From: Acidiphilium iwatense | GTDB lineage: Bacteria > Pseudomonadota > Alphaproteobacteria > Acetobacterales > Acetobacteraceae | DNA: 64,000 nucleotides | Reading direction: 5' to 3' | NCBI RefSeq assembly: GCF_021556475.1 | Contig: NZ_JAKGBZ010000006.1 | Span: forward strand, 1 to 64,000 | Part shown: positions 1 through 11,342 of the stretch, one piece after another | Position numbering within the stretch: the first letter of the stretch is position 1 | Layout of the letters: every line of letters starts with the position of its first letter | Notes under the pieces: generated by a model | Told to the model about the DNA's origin: nothing | Database searches by the model: none | Seen by the model: the letters and a program-made list of their open reading frames with translations, nothing else | Position numbers and translations under genes: made by a program

Positions 1-142
1 GATGGGCCATGCCGGGGCGGTGATTTCCGGCGGGCGCGACACCGCCCAGGCGAAAATCGAGGCGATGAAATCCGCCGGAATCCATGTCGCCGACAGCCCA
101 GCATCCCTCGGATCAACCATGGTGAAGGCGCTGCGCGCCTAG
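1..142 (+). CDS. sucD: Succinate-CoA ligase alpha subunit, C-terminal fragment
   Basis: This is the last 47 codons of a gene that enters from the left edge; the frame runs from base 2 and ends at a TAG at 140-142. The peptide begins [11 protein letters not shown] and ends with a helix containing [10 protein letters not shown] and [12 protein letters not shown], the standard C-terminal pattern of the CoA-binding alpha subunit of succinyl-CoA synthetase, which makes succinate and ATP/GTP from succinyl-CoA in the TCA cycle. Its position directly before odhA-odhB-lpd on the same strand is the usual alphaproteobacterial order. The stop codon lies inside the stem of the terminator-like repeat that follows. 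Only the tail is visible, so integrity of the rest cannot be judged. Confidence 0.9.
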   Translation, partial: MGHAGAVISGGRDTAQAKIEAMKSAGIHVADSPASLGSTMVKALRA

Positions 143-179
143 AGCGTGATGACTTACAGTCGATCACGCTCTAGTTTTT
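141..179 (+). terminator. Rho-independent terminator of sucD
   Basis: A perfect 10-bp stem pairs AGAGCGTGAT (141-150) with ATCACGCTCT (163-172) around a 12-nt loop, and is followed by AGTTTTTG. The stem starts inside the sucD stop codon. The layout is that of an intrinsic terminator and separates sucD from the odhA transcript. The same hairpin is the first half of the 97-bp repeat that recurs near 54.5 kb. Confidence 0.75.
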
Positions 180-237
180 GTTTGAGCGAGCAATTTCATG
201 GCTTTGCGGATCGCTTCGCGATTCCGCTTAAAGCCAT
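141..237. repeat. Dispersed 97-bp double-hairpin repeat, copy 1
   Basis: This element has two stem-loops. The first is the terminator stem 141-150/163-172. The second pairs ATGGCTTT (198-205) with AAAGCCAT (230-237) and continues inward as GCGGATCGC (206-214) against GCGATTCCGC (218-227). A second copy with 91 of 97 identical positions lies at 54503-54599. Both copies sit immediately after a stop codon. Conservation of the spacer between the hairpins (TTTGAGCGAGCAATTTC) shows a repeat family rather than two independent terminators. I do not recognise a published name for it. Confidence 0.85.
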
Positions 238-448
238 ATTGCTCTAGCGCAGCGAGTTGAAACAGTGGTCGTATCGGGCCGGGCACTGACGGGATGGATG
301 TTCATGCAAGATGAGCATTCCAGCCCGGTGCCGATACGGTGCAATTGCTTAGGTGATTGCACTATGTCTCTCGCATCGATTTTAACACTCGACCGGGCAC
401 TTCCGGGCAGACGATCAGGTGGCCTCGTGCGGCCGGAGGATTTCTGAC
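238..448. other. Intergenic region upstream of odhA with two further hairpins
   Basis: There is no convincing gene between the repeat and the odhA start; a 60-codon frame at 265-447 has no family resemblance. The region contains a long imperfect hairpin, 271-337: GTATCGG and CCGGGC on the left match GCCCGG and CCGATAC on the right, with more pairing towards a loop near 307. A short hairpin follows, GTGCAAT (339-345) against ATTGCAC (356-362). These could be leader structures of the odh transcript or relics of a small repeat. No confident -35/-10 pair was found. Confidence 0.5.
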
Positions 449-3304
<2,856 letters not shown>

Positions 3305-3328
3305 TAGGCTGACAGGAAAGGCGACACG

Positions 3329-4603
3329 ATGTCCACCGAAATCAAGGTTCCGACTCTGGGCGAAAGCGTGACGACGGCGACCGTCGCGCGCTGGATGAAG
3401 AAGGCAGGAGAGCGGGTCGAGCGCGACGAGCCGGTCGTCGAGTTGGAGACCGACAAAGTCACGGTAGAGGTCAATGCCCCTGAATCCGGCACGATCGAAG
3501 CGATCGCGGCCGATGAGGGGGCCGAGGTCGAAGTCGGCGCGCTGCTCGGAACCATCGGTGCGGGCAATGGCAAAGCCGGGGCGCCGGCGAAAACCGAGAC
3601 AAAAGCGGAGCCGAGACAGGACGCAAAGGCTGATGCGAAGACCGACGCCGCGAAGCCAGGCGCCAACCCGCCGAGCGGGGTGAACCCTCCACCGCCGCCG
3701 TCCGGTCCGGTCTCGCGCGGCGATCACGCGCCGCTGCCGGCGGCACAGAAGATGATGACCGAACAAAAAATTGCCGCCGGGCAGGTGGGCGATGGATCGG
3801 GCAAGGATGGCCGCATCACCAAGGGCGACGTGATCGCGTTTCTCGAAAAGCCGGCCGAGAAGCCCGCGCCAGCCGCGGCGAAGGCACCGCGCGCCGAGGA
3901 TCCTCGCGAGGAGCGGGTGAAGATGACCCGGCTGCGCCGCACCATCGCCACGCGCCTCAAGGAAGCGCAGAATAACGCGGCGATGCTCACCACCTTCAAC
4001 GAGGTGGATATGAGTGCGGTGATGACACTGCGCAGCGAATACAAGGACGCGTTCGAGAAGAAGCATAAGGGCGTGCGTCTCGGCTTCATGAGCTTCTTCG
4101 TGAAGGCCTGCGTCGCCGCCCTGCGCGAATTCCCGGCAGTCAACGCGGAGATCGATGGCGACGACATCGTCTATCGGAATTTTGTCAATATGGGCATCGC
4201 GGTCAGCAGCCCGAACGGGCTGGTGGTTCCCGTGCTGCGCGACGCCGACCGGATGAGCTTTCCAGAGATCGAAGCGGCGATCGGCGATTTCGGCAAGCGG
4301 GCGCGCGACGGCGCGTTGAAGCTGGACGAACTTTCCGGCGGCACGTTCTCGATCACCAATGGAGGCGTATTCGGTTCGCTGATGTCCACGCCGATCCTCA
4401 ACCCGCCGCAATCGGCGATCCTCGGGATGCACAAGATCCAGGACCGGCCGATGGCGATCGCCGGCAAGATCGAGATTCGGCCGATGATGTATCTTGCGGT
4501 CTCCTACGATCATCGGATCATCGACGGGCGCGAAGCGGTCTCGTTCCTGGTGCGCGTGAAGGAGAACATCGAAGATCCGCGTCGCCTGATGCTCGAGATC
4601 TGA
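3329..4603 (+). CDS. odhB (sucB): 2-oxoglutarate dehydrogenase E2, dihydrolipoyl succinyltransferase
   Basis: This is the acyltransferase core of the 2-oxoglutarate dehydrogenase complex (424 residues). The N-terminal lipoyl domain (about 1-77) has the lipoylation motif [12 protein letters not shown] long Ala/Pro/Lys-rich linker (about 80-130) follows, then a peripheral-subunit-binding domain ([16 protein letters not shown] ... GRITKGDV, about 135-175). The catalytic domain (about 195-424) ends with the active-site DHRIIDG and [14 protein letters not shown]. An AGGAAAGG Shine-Dalgarno precedes the ATG. The gene is translationally close to odhA and lpd. E2 succinyltransferase is preferred over the pyruvate E2 because of the direct linkage to odhA. 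Confidence 0.97.
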   Translation: MSTEIKVPTLGESVTTATVARWMKKAGERVERDEPVVELETDKVTVEVNAPESGTIEAIAADEGAEVEVGALLGTIGAGNGKAGAPAKTETKAEPRQDAKADAKTDAAKPGANPPSGVNPPPPPSGPVSRGDHAPLPAAQKMMTEQKIAAGQVGDGSGKDGRITKGDVIAFLEKPAEKPAPAAAKAPRAEDPREERVKMTRLRRTIATRLKEAQNNAAMLTTFNEVDMSAVMTLRSEYKDAFEKKHKGVRLGFMSFFVKACVAALREFPAVNAEIDGDDIVYRNFVNMGIAVSSPNGLVVPVLRDADRMSFPEIEAAIGDFGKRARDGALKLDELSGGTFSITNGGVFGSLMSTPILNPPQSAILGMHKIQDRPMAIAGKIEIRPMMYLAVSYDHRIIDGREAVSFLVRVKENIEDPRRLMLEI

Positions 4604-4613
4604 GGAGCCGTCC

Positions 4614-6005
4614 ATGAGCGAACAATTCGACGTCATCGTCATCGGCGGCGGTCCGGGCGGCTATGTCTGCGCGATCCGTGCGGCGCAACTCGGCATGAAG
4701 GTCGCCTGCGTGGAAAAGCGCGCGACGCTCGGTGGCACCTGCCTCAATGTCGGGTGCATTCCATCGAAGGCGCTGCTGCAATCCTCGGAAAACTATCACG
4801 CGCTGCTGCATGGCTTCGCGCAGCACGGGGTGATGGCGAAGGAAGCGTCGTTCGATCTGGCGCGTATGATGGGTCACAAAACCGATGTGGTGACCGCGAA
4901 TGTGAAGGGCGTCGAATTCTTGTTCCGCAAGAACAAAGTCACCTGGATCAAGGGTTCGGCTTCCTTCAAATCTGCCGATACCGTCACGGTCGATGGCAAG
5001 GAGTATCAGGCAAAACACATCGTTATCGCGACGGGAAGCGAAAGTATGCCGCTTCCCGGCGTCGAGATCGACGAGAAGACGATCGTGACATCGACCGGCG
5101 CGATTGCGCTGGAATCGGTGCCGAAGCATCTGGTGGTGATCGGCGGGGGTTATATCGGCCTCGAACTTGGCAGTGTCTGGCGGCGGCTCGGTGCCGAGGT
5201 GACGGTGGTGGAGTTCCTCGACCGGCTTGTGCCGACGATGGATGGCGAGATCGCAACGGCGTTCCAGAGGATTCTTGCCAAGCTGGGCATGAAGTTCAAA
5301 CTCGGCACCAAGGTGACCGAAGCGAAGAAGACCAAGTCCGGCGTTTCGCTGACGCTGGAACCGGCCAAGGGTGGTGCGGCGGAAACGCTGGAAGCCGATG
5401 CCGTGCTGGTCGCGATCGGGCGACGCGCCCTTACCGAAGGGCTTGGTCTCGACGTGGTCGGTGTGGCGATGGATGAGCGCGGCAGGGTCAAGACCGATGG
5501 TCATTTCTCAACCAACGTCAAAGGCATCTACGCGATCGGCGACGTGATCGACGGGCCGATGCTTGCGCACAAGGCCGAGGAAGAAGGCGTCGCTCTCGCC
5601 GAAATCCTTGCCGGGCAGGCGGGTCATGTGAATTACGGCGCGATCCCCGGCGTGGTCTATACGTGGCCCGAGGTCGCGTCGGTCGGCAAGACCGAGGAAG
5701 ATTTGAAAGCCGAACGCGTGGAATACAAGGTTGGCAAATTCCCGTTCACCGCCAACGGCCGCGCCCGTGCGATGGGCGACACCGACGGATTCGTGAAACT
5801 GCTCTCGGACAAGAAGACTGACAAACTGCTTGGCGCCCATATCATCGGGCCGGATGCCGGCACGATCATCGCCGAACTGGTATTGGCGATCGAATTCGGC
5901 GCTTCGGCCGAGGATGTGGCGCGCACCAGCCACGCGCATCCGAGCCTGAACGAGGCGGTGAAGGAAGCGGCGCTCGCGGTGGAGGGCCGCGCGATTCATA
6001 TCTAA
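4614..6005 (+). CDS. lpdA: Dihydrolipoyl dehydrogenase (E3)
   Basis: This FAD-dependent E3 subunit (463 residues) reoxidises dihydrolipoamide with NAD+. The N-terminal dinucleotide-binding motif is VIGGGPGGY, the redox-active disulfide is in GGTCLNVGCIPSK, a second Rossmann motif is VIGGGYIGLE (about 178), and the FAD-binding GDV is in YAIGDVIDGPMLAHKAEEEG. The dimerisation domain contains the catalytic HAHPSLNEA near 445. GAGGAG sits just before the ATG, 10 nt after odhB. It may also serve other lipoyl complexes of the cell, which are not seen in this window. Confidence 0.97.
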   Translation: MSEQFDVIVIGGGPGGYVCAIRAAQLGMKVACVEKRATLGGTCLNVGCIPSKALLQSSENYHALLHGFAQHGVMAKEASFDLARMMGHKTDVVTANVKGVEFLFRKNKVTWIKGSASFKSADTVTVDGKEYQAKHIVIATGSESMPLPGVEIDEKTIVTSTGAIALESVPKHLVVIGGGYIGLELGSVWRRLGAEVTVVEFLDRLVPTMDGEIATAFQRILAKLGMKFKLGTKVTEAKKTKSGVSLTLEPAKGGAAETLEADAVLVAIGRRALTEGLGLDVVGVAMDERGRVKTDGHFSTNVKGIYAIGDVIDGPMLAHKAEEEGVALAEILAGQAGHVNYGAIPGVVYTWPEVASVGKTEEDLKAERVEYKVGKFPFTANGRARAMGDTDGFVKLLSDKKTDKLLGAHIIGPDAGTIIAELVLAIEFGASAEDVARTSHAHPSLNEAVKEAALAVEGRAIHI

Positions 6006-6052
6006 TCGTTAGTCGTCGGAAGAATCTGATCTTGCGTCCCGAAGACTAACGA
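6006..6052. terminator. Possible bidirectional hairpin between convergent lpdA and phosphatase genes
   Basis: TCGTTAGTCGTCG (6006-6018) pairs with CGAAGACTAACGA (6040-6052) with one mismatch around a 21-nt loop. It straddles the junction of two convergent genes and overlaps the last codons of the minus-strand phosphatase. There is no T-tract, so a role as terminator is only suggested by its position. Confidence 0.35.
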
Positions 6053-6731
6053 CCGGCGACCGAAGACTGATATCGATCCACGACAGATGACCACCCTTGC
6101 CGGCGCCGGTGTCGAGAAAGATCGCGCTCCCGCCTGCTGGATTGTTGAGGGTGAACGGCCTGCCGTTGGTGCTGCGCTGGTCGTGGCCGCAATAGACGGT
6201 CATTCCTGAAGGGATGGTCTCGATCCAAGCGAGCAGACGCTCGGGTTTGCCGGCGCCGGTCGTGCGTCCGGTCGTCTGGCCGTAGAGCGCGCGGGCGAGC
6301 AGTTTGCCGGGCCGCCCGGCGGGGAAGGGCGGCGGCTGGCTCGTCAGCATCGCCGGATGGAAGCCGCCATGGACGAACATCGCTTTCGCCGTCGCGATCC
6401 AGGCCGGGGCGCGGGTAATTTCGTGAAGGGCGCGGCTTGCCGTTGCCGTATCAAGTGACGTCAAGGTTGTCGCGAGCGCCGGTCCGCGCTGCACCGCATC
6501 GCCTCGCAACGCGCGCGCCAGCTTGAAATCGTGATTGCCGAGGAGAAAAATCCCGCGGCCTTCATCGATCAGACGAAACATGATGTGCAAAACGCCCGGC
6601 GTGTCCATCCCGTCATCGACCAGATCGCCGAGCTGGACGATGAATCGGTCGGTTGCGACGGCGGCGGCAAAACCGTGCGAATCGCCATGAACGTCGCCGA
6701 CGATGCGGAGCGGAACGCCGTGCGGGATCAT
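6009..6731 (-). CDS. Metallophosphoesterase, serine/threonine-phosphatase-like
   Basis: This 240-residue calcineurin-type metallophosphoesterase carries the bimetal-site motifs in order: GDVHGD (about 12-17), GDLVDDG (about 36-42), GNHDFK (about 66-71), a histidine in FVHGGFH (about 120) and a final CGHDQR (about 182). The family hydrolyses phosphomonoesters or diadenosine polyphosphates; the substrate cannot be told from the sequence. Its ATG overlaps the stop of the photolyase (ATGA), so it is the last gene of the lhr-pdeM-phrB transcript. This makes it a second metallophosphoesterase in a DNA-repair operon, distinct from PdeM. Confidence 0.85.
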   Translation of the reverse strand: MIPHGVPLRIVGDVHGDSHGFAAAVATDRFIVQLGDLVDDGMDTPGVLHIMFRLIDEGRGIFLLGNHDFKLARALRGDAVQRGPALATTLTSLDTATASRALHEITRAPAWIATAKAMFVHGGFHPAMLTSQPPPFPAGRPGKLLARALYGQTTGRTTGAGKPERLLAWIETIPSGMTVYCGHDQRSTNGRPFTLNNPAGGSAIFLDTGAGKGGHLSWIDISLRSPVVSLRDARSDSSDD

Positions 6732-8140
6732 CCCTTGCCCCCGATTTCCTTGAATGCAGCCAGCGCGCGGTTGCGGCCGCTCTTAAGGTCGACGATCGGG
6801 CGCGGATAGGTCTTGCCGAGCGTCACCCCGGCCTCGCGCAGAACGTCTTCCGGCGCTTCCCAGGGGTTCTGGATGAACTTGTCCGGCAGTTGCGCGAGTT
6901 CGGGCATGAATTCGCGGACATAGGCGCCGTCCGGGTCGAATTTCCAGCCTTGCAGCACCGGGTTGAACACACGGAAATACGGTGCCGCGTCGGTGCCGCA
7001 TCCGGCCACCCATTGCCAGGAGGCGGCGTTGTTGGCGGCATCGGCATCGACCAGGCAATCCCAGAACCAGGCAGCGCCCTCCTGCCAGGGGATCAGCAGG
7101 TGCTTGACCAGGAAGGAGGCGGTGACCATCCGCATCCGGTTGTGCATCCAGCCGGTCTGCCAGAGCTGGCGCATTCCGGCATCGACGATCGGGATGCCGG
7201 TTCGCCCGTGCTGCCAGGCGCGCAATTCCGCCGGCGCGCGGCGCCAGGGGAATGAAGCGTATTCCGCCCGCAGCGGCTCGACCGCCAGCTTCGGGTTGTG
7301 CCAGAGCAGGTAGCCGGCGAATTCCCGCCAGAGCAGTTCCTTCAGATAAGTCTGTTTGCCGCTGCCATCGGGTTTCGCCGCCGACGCCTCGCGCCAGACC
7401 GCGTCGATCGAAATCTCACCCCAATGCAGATGCGGTGATAGGCGCGAGGTGCCGGAGCGGTCCGGCCGGTCGCGCTCGCGCGCATAGGCGGCGAGATCGT
7501 CCTCCAGGAAATCACCCAGCCGCGCCCAAGCGCCGGCTTCGCCGGGTGTCCAGGCCCCGCGCAAGCCGTCGGCCCAGTCGGGCTGGGTTGGCAGCAGCCC
7601 CCAATCCTCCAGCCGCTCGCTCTCGACGCGCCCACCCCCCGCCAGGCGATCCGGCGGGGCGATCGGCGAGCGCGGATGGACGGCATCGAAGGCGGCGCGG
7701 GAGAACGGGGTATAGACACGGTACGGGTCGCCGGACCGGCTCGCGATATGCTCCGGCGACAGCAACAGGGCCGAACGCTGACGGTGAAACGGGATATCGA
7801 GGCGCGCCAGCGCTTCCGCTGCCGCGCGGTCGCTTTCGCGCAGCCAGGGCTCATGCGCCTGGCCGGCATGCACCGAAACCGCCCCGATCTTCCGTGCCAG
7901 CGCTGGGACGATCTTCGTCGCATCGCCCCGCCGCACTACTAGATGGCCGCCACGCCCGGCGATATCGTCCCGCAGCGACGCCAGCGAATGATGCAGCCAC
8001 CAGAGCGAGGCGCCGCCCAATTTCGCCACCGGATCGAGTACGTAAAGCGGCACCACCTCCCCTTCGTCGAGCGCGGCCGCGAGGGCGGGATTGTCGGCGA
8101 GGCGGAGATCGTTCCGAAGCCAGAGCAGCGCCTTCGCCAT
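6728..8140 (-). CDS. phrB: Deoxyribodipyrimidine photolyase
   Basis: This light-driven flavoprotein repairs cyclobutane pyrimidine dimers. The 470 residues have the normal class I layout: an N-terminal photolyase Rossmann domain starting LLWLRNDLRLADNPAL, and a C-terminal FAD-binding domain with TSRLSPHLHWGEIS, ELLWREFAGYLLW, GWMHNRMRMV and ASWQWVAGCGTDAAPYFRVF. The last motif is the hallmark of CPD photolyases and relatives. The start codon overlaps the stop of pdeM by one base (TGATG), so it is translationally coupled to the repair cassette upstream. A cryptochrome role cannot be excluded, but the motif set and operon favour repair. Confidence 0.93.
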   Translation of the reverse strand: MAKALLWLRNDLRLADNPALAAALDEGEVVPLYVLDPVAKLGGASLWWLHHSLASLRDDIAGRGGHLVVRRGDATKIVPALARKIGAVSVHAGQAHEPWLRESDRAAAEALARLDIPFHRQRSALLLSPEHIASRSGDPYRVYTPFSRAAFDAVHPRSPIAPPDRLAGGGRVESERLEDWGLLPTQPDWADGLRGAWTPGEAGAWARLGDFLEDDLAAYARERDRPDRSGTSRLSPHLHWGEISIDAVWREASAAKPDGSGKQTYLKELLWREFAGYLLWHNPKLAVEPLRAEYASFPWRRAPAELRAWQHGRTGIPIVDAGMRQLWQTGWMHNRMRMVTASFLVKHLLIPWQEGAAWFWDCLVDADAANNAASWQWVAGCGTDAAPYFRVFNPVLQGWKFDPDGAYVREFMPELAQLPDKFIQNPWEAPEDVLREAGVTLGKTYPRPIVDLKSGRNRALAAFKEIGGKG

Positions 8141-8808
8141 CAGCTCGCCTTCGCCGCATGGGCGAGCGGAAAGGTGTAGATCCGGTCCCGGCTTAGCAGG
8201 AAGACTTGGCCGCCACGCGGAAACAGTGCGCGGATAGGAGGCGAGGTCACATCGAGCCCGCCGGCATAGGCGCCGAAGGCAGGCAGCAGGATGCGATGCG
8301 CATCCGCCACGAAACAGGGCCGCGCAATTGCGGCACCCCGCGTCGCGATTCGTGCCTTCGGGTGGAAATGTCCTGAAAATTCGATTTCGCCGGGTGCGAG
8401 TCGCGATGCTTCGTGGCGGAAGGTGAAATTTTTCTCGCGCAGCTCGATCATGGCGGACTCGGCAGGGTCGTGATTGCCCGCGATCCAGATGAATTTTTGT
8501 TCCGATTCAAGGCGCGCGAGGCGGCCGGCGTCGTCCGGGGCCATGCGCGCCAGGCCGAGCGGGTCGTGAAATGAATCCCCGAGCGCAATCACCCGTTCGG
8601 GTGCGTAGCGGCTCAGCAGAAGGGTAAGCCGGTCGAGCGTCGTCCGGCTGTCATAGGGCGGCAGCAACGATCCGCGCGTGGCGAGGGACGAGGCTTTTTC
8701 AAGATGCAGGTCGGCGACGATGATGGTTCGGCTTGCCGGCCAGACCACGGCGCCGGAAGGATCGAGCAGGAAGCGCTCGCTTGCGCGATGGATTGGGGCG
8801 GCGATCAT
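8140..8808 (-). CDS. pdeM: Ligase-associated DNA damage response endonuclease PdeM
   Basis: This 222-residue metallophosphoesterase belongs to the bacterial repair cassette that also holds Lhr-Core, an MBL exonuclease and an ATP ligase; family members are manganese-dependent nucleases. Metal-site motifs are ADLHLEK (about 32-38), GDSFHD (about 75), GNHD (about 106) and GHFHPK (about 138). The ATG at 8808 is chosen because it gives the usual start, with PSGAVVWPA preceding VADLHLEK. Upstream in-frame codons would lie inside lhr. The gene begins 28 nt after lhr and overlaps phrB by one base. Confidence 0.9.
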   Translation of the reverse strand: MIAAPIHRASERFLLDPSGAVVWPASRTIIVADLHLEKASSLATRGSLLPPYDSRTTLDRLTLLLSRYAPERVIALGDSFHDPLGLARMAPDDAGRLARLESEQKFIWIAGNHDPAESAMIELREKNFTFRHEASRLAPGEIEFSGHFHPKARIATRGAAIARPCFVADAHRILLPAFGAYAGGLDVTSPPIRALFPRGGQVFLLSRDRIYTFPLAHAAKAS

Positions 8809-8836
8809 GCAGCCGTCAATTCCATATCGGGCGGGT

Positions 8837-11287
8837 TCACGCCATGGCGCCGGCATCGCCCATGGCCTCGGCGATGAGGGCTTCGGCTTCTTCCAGCAAC
8901 GCGTCTTCGCCGCCGCCGCCGTGCACCTGCTCGCGGCCGACCTCCAGCAGGACGGGAACGGCCAGTGGCGAGACGCGGCCAAGCCTGCGATGGTGGATGC
9001 GCCCCCGCGCGCGGGCGAGCATTCCGGCGATGCGCGCGAGATCGACCAGGCCATGCGCGGCGTCGGCGCGGGTCGCTCGCAGCAGAATATGGTCGGGTTC
9101 GTGTTTGCGCAGGACATCGTAGATCAGATCGGTGTTGACCGTGACCTGTCTACGGCTGCGCTCGCCGCCCGGATGCATCCGTTCGATCAGCCCGGCGATC
9201 ACCGCGACATTCCGAAAACTGCGCTTGAGCATGGAACTCTCGGCCATCCAGGCTTCCAGGTCGTCGCCAAGCATGTCCTCCTCGAACAGGCGGGGGATGT
9301 TCCGGGGCTCACGGGCGCACCAACAGCCGAGCACGTAATCGGTGGCGACGAAGCCGAGTGGCTGGTCGCCGAACCGCTCCAGCCGGCGGGTGAGCAACAT
9401 GCCGAGCGCCTGATGCGCCTGCCGCCCCTCGAAGCAATAGGCGACCAGATACCACCGCCCGCCGCGCGGGAAGGTTTCGACCAGGAGGTCGTCGGGCGCG
9501 GGCAGGCTGGAGCGTGTGGCCTGGAGTTCGAGCCATTCGCGCACCGGCTCGGGGAAGCGATGCCAGGTTTCGGGGCTGTGCAGGATCGCGCGGACGCGAT
9601 CGGCGAGGTTGGTCGTCAACGGCATCCGCCCACCTTCATAGGCGGGGATTTTCGGGTCGCCCTCGCCGCCGTCGGCCGCCATGACGGTGGTTTCGCGGAT
9701 GCCGAGGAAGCGCAGGCGTCGCCCGGCGAACAGGAAGGTGTCGCCTGGGGAGAGCATCGAGACGAAATATTCCTCGATCTCGCCGAGCGTGATGCCGCCG
9801 AAGCCGCGCCGGCCGCCGAGGCGGACCTTCAGCGTCGGCGCCTCGACGATGGTGCCGATATTCATGCGGAATTGCCGCTGGATGCGGGCGTTGCGGACAT
9901 GGATGTTGCCGTCGGCGTCGCGGAACAGTTTGCGGTAGCGCTCATACACCGAAAGCGCGTAGCCGCCGTCCTCGACAAAGCGCAGCACGTCGTCGAAATC
10001 CTTGCGGGGGAGATCGGCGTAGGGTGCCGCGGCGCGGATTTCGGCGAACAGATCATCGGGTTTGAACGGGGCGGCGCAGGCGCAGCCGAGAATGTGCTGG
10101 GCCAGAACGTCGAGCGCGCCGGGACGGGGTGGATCGCCGTCCAGCGCGCCGGCGGCGACGCCCTCGATCGCGGCTTCGCATTCCAGCACCTCGAAGCGGT
10201 TGGCGGGAACCAGCAAAGCGCGCGAGGCTTCGTCCATCCGGTGATTGGCGCGGCCGAGCCGCTGCATCAGGCGGGAAATGCCTTTCGGCGCACCGACCTG
10301 GATCACCTGATCGACCCCGGCCCAGTCGATGCCGAGATCGAGCGAGGAGGTCGCGACCACGGCGCGCAGCCGGCCGGACGCCATCGCGGCCTCGACCTTG
10401 CGGCGCTGCGCGATGTCGAGGCTGCCGTGATGCAGGGCAATCGGTAGGGTTTCGGCGTTGTGCCGCCACAGCGCCTCGAACATCAACTCGGCCTGGGCGC
10501 GGGTGTTGACGAAAACGATGGTCATGCCGGCACTGGCGATGCGGCGCAGGATCGCTTCCGCCGCCATCAGCCCCATATGGCCGGACCAGGGTAGATCGCC
10601 GGGGGCGATCAGCATGGCCACCTCGGGAGCGGTGCCGGGTTCGCCGGTGATCATGCGGGTCGCGCGATCATGGCCGCCGGGTGAGAGCCACGCGCGCATC
10701 GCTTCGGGATGGGCGATCGTGGCGGACAGGCCGATGCGGCGGGCGTCAGGGGCGAGTCTGGTGAGGCGCGCGAGGCCGAGGGCGAGTTGGTCACCCCGTT
10801 TGGTACCGGCGAGGGCGTGGATTTCGTCGAGAACGATCATCCGAAGCTCGGCAAAATTTTTCTTCGCGTCCGGCAGGGAGAGAAGCAACGCGAGACTTTC
10901 GGGCGTGGTGAGCAGCAGATGCGGCGGGTCGATGCGTTGCCGGGCGCGGCGATTGGCCGGGGTGTCGCCGGTGCGGGTCTCGACGCGGACCGGCAGGCCC
11001 ATCTCGGTGATCGGGGCGGTCAAGTTGCGCGCGATATCGGTCGCCAGTGCCTTCAGTGGGCTGACATAGAGCGTGTGCAGCCGGGGCGTGGGGTCGTTGC
11101 CCAGGGCGATCAGGCTGGGCAGAAATCCGGCCAGCGTCTTGCCGCCGCCGGTGGGGGCGATCAGCAGAACGTCGTCGCCGGCGCGGACGGCATTCAGGAC
11201 GGCAAGCTGGTGGGCGCGGGGCGACCAGTTCTTCGCACCGAACCAGGCGGCGAAGGCTGGAGGCAGGGCGTTCGAGCTGTCGGGCAC
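8837..11287 (-). CDS. lhr: Ligase-associated DEXH-box DNA helicase (Lhr-Core)
   Basis: This superfamily 2 helicase of the Lhr-Core type (816 residues) is a 3'-5' ATP-dependent translocase. Motifs seen are Q-motif-like SPRAHQLAVLNAV, Walker A PTGGGKT (45-51), TSPES-type motif Ib (LLTTPESLALLL), motif II DEIH, motif III SATIAHPEAM, motif V SSLDLGIDWAGVDQV and motif VI QRLGRANHR. A winged-helix and the Lhr-specific C-terminal region follow. It lies 55 bp from the divergent exonuclease gene and heads a minus-strand operon with pdeM, phrB and a phosphatase. The short spacer must hold both promoters. Confidence 0.95.
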   Translation of the reverse strand: MPDSSNALPPAFAAWFGAKNWSPRAHQLAVLNAVRAGDDVLLIAPTGGGKTLAGFLPSLIALGNDPTPRLHTLYVSPLKALATDIARNLTAPITEMGLPVRVETRTGDTPANRRARQRIDPPHLLLTTPESLALLLSLPDAKKNFAELRMIVLDEIHALAGTKRGDQLALGLARLTRLAPDARRIGLSATIAHPEAMRAWLSPGGHDRATRMITGEPGTAPEVAMLIAPGDLPWSGHMGLMAAEAILRRIASAGMTIVFVNTRAQAELMFEALWRHNAETLPIALHHGSLDIAQRRKVEAAMASGRLRAVVATSSLDLGIDWAGVDQVIQVGAPKGISRLMQRLGRANHRMDEASRALLVPANRFEVLECEAAIEGVAAGALDGDPPRPGALDVLAQHILGCACAAPFKPDDLFAEIRAAAPYADLPRKDFDDVLRFVEDGGYALSVYERYRKLFRDADGNIHVRNARIQRQFRMNIGTIVEAPTLKVRLGGRRGFGGITLGEIEEYFVSMLSPGDTFLFAGRRLRFLGIRETTVMAADGGEGDPKIPAYEGGRMPLTTNLADRVRAILHSPETWHRFPEPVREWLELQATRSSLPAPDDLLVETFPRGGRWYLVAYCFEGRQAHQALGMLLTRRLERFGDQPLGFVATDYVLGCWCAREPRNIPRLFEEDMLGDDLEAWMAESSMLKRSFRNVAVIAGLIERMHPGGERSRRQVTVNTDLIYDVLRKHEPDHILLRATRADAAHGLVDLARIAGMLARARGRIHHRRLGRVSPLAVPVLLEVGREQVHGGGGEDALLEEAEALIAEAMGDAGAMA

Positions 11288-11342
11288 GCGGGCAGAATGA
11301 GGGGGGCTGGCGGTTTGCGCAATCGGAAGCCATGTTTCGGCG

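Noticed and set aside
8678-10447. Long plus-strand frame opposite lhr and pdeM
   Set aside because: Antisense to an intact helicase with all motifs; no family resemblance.
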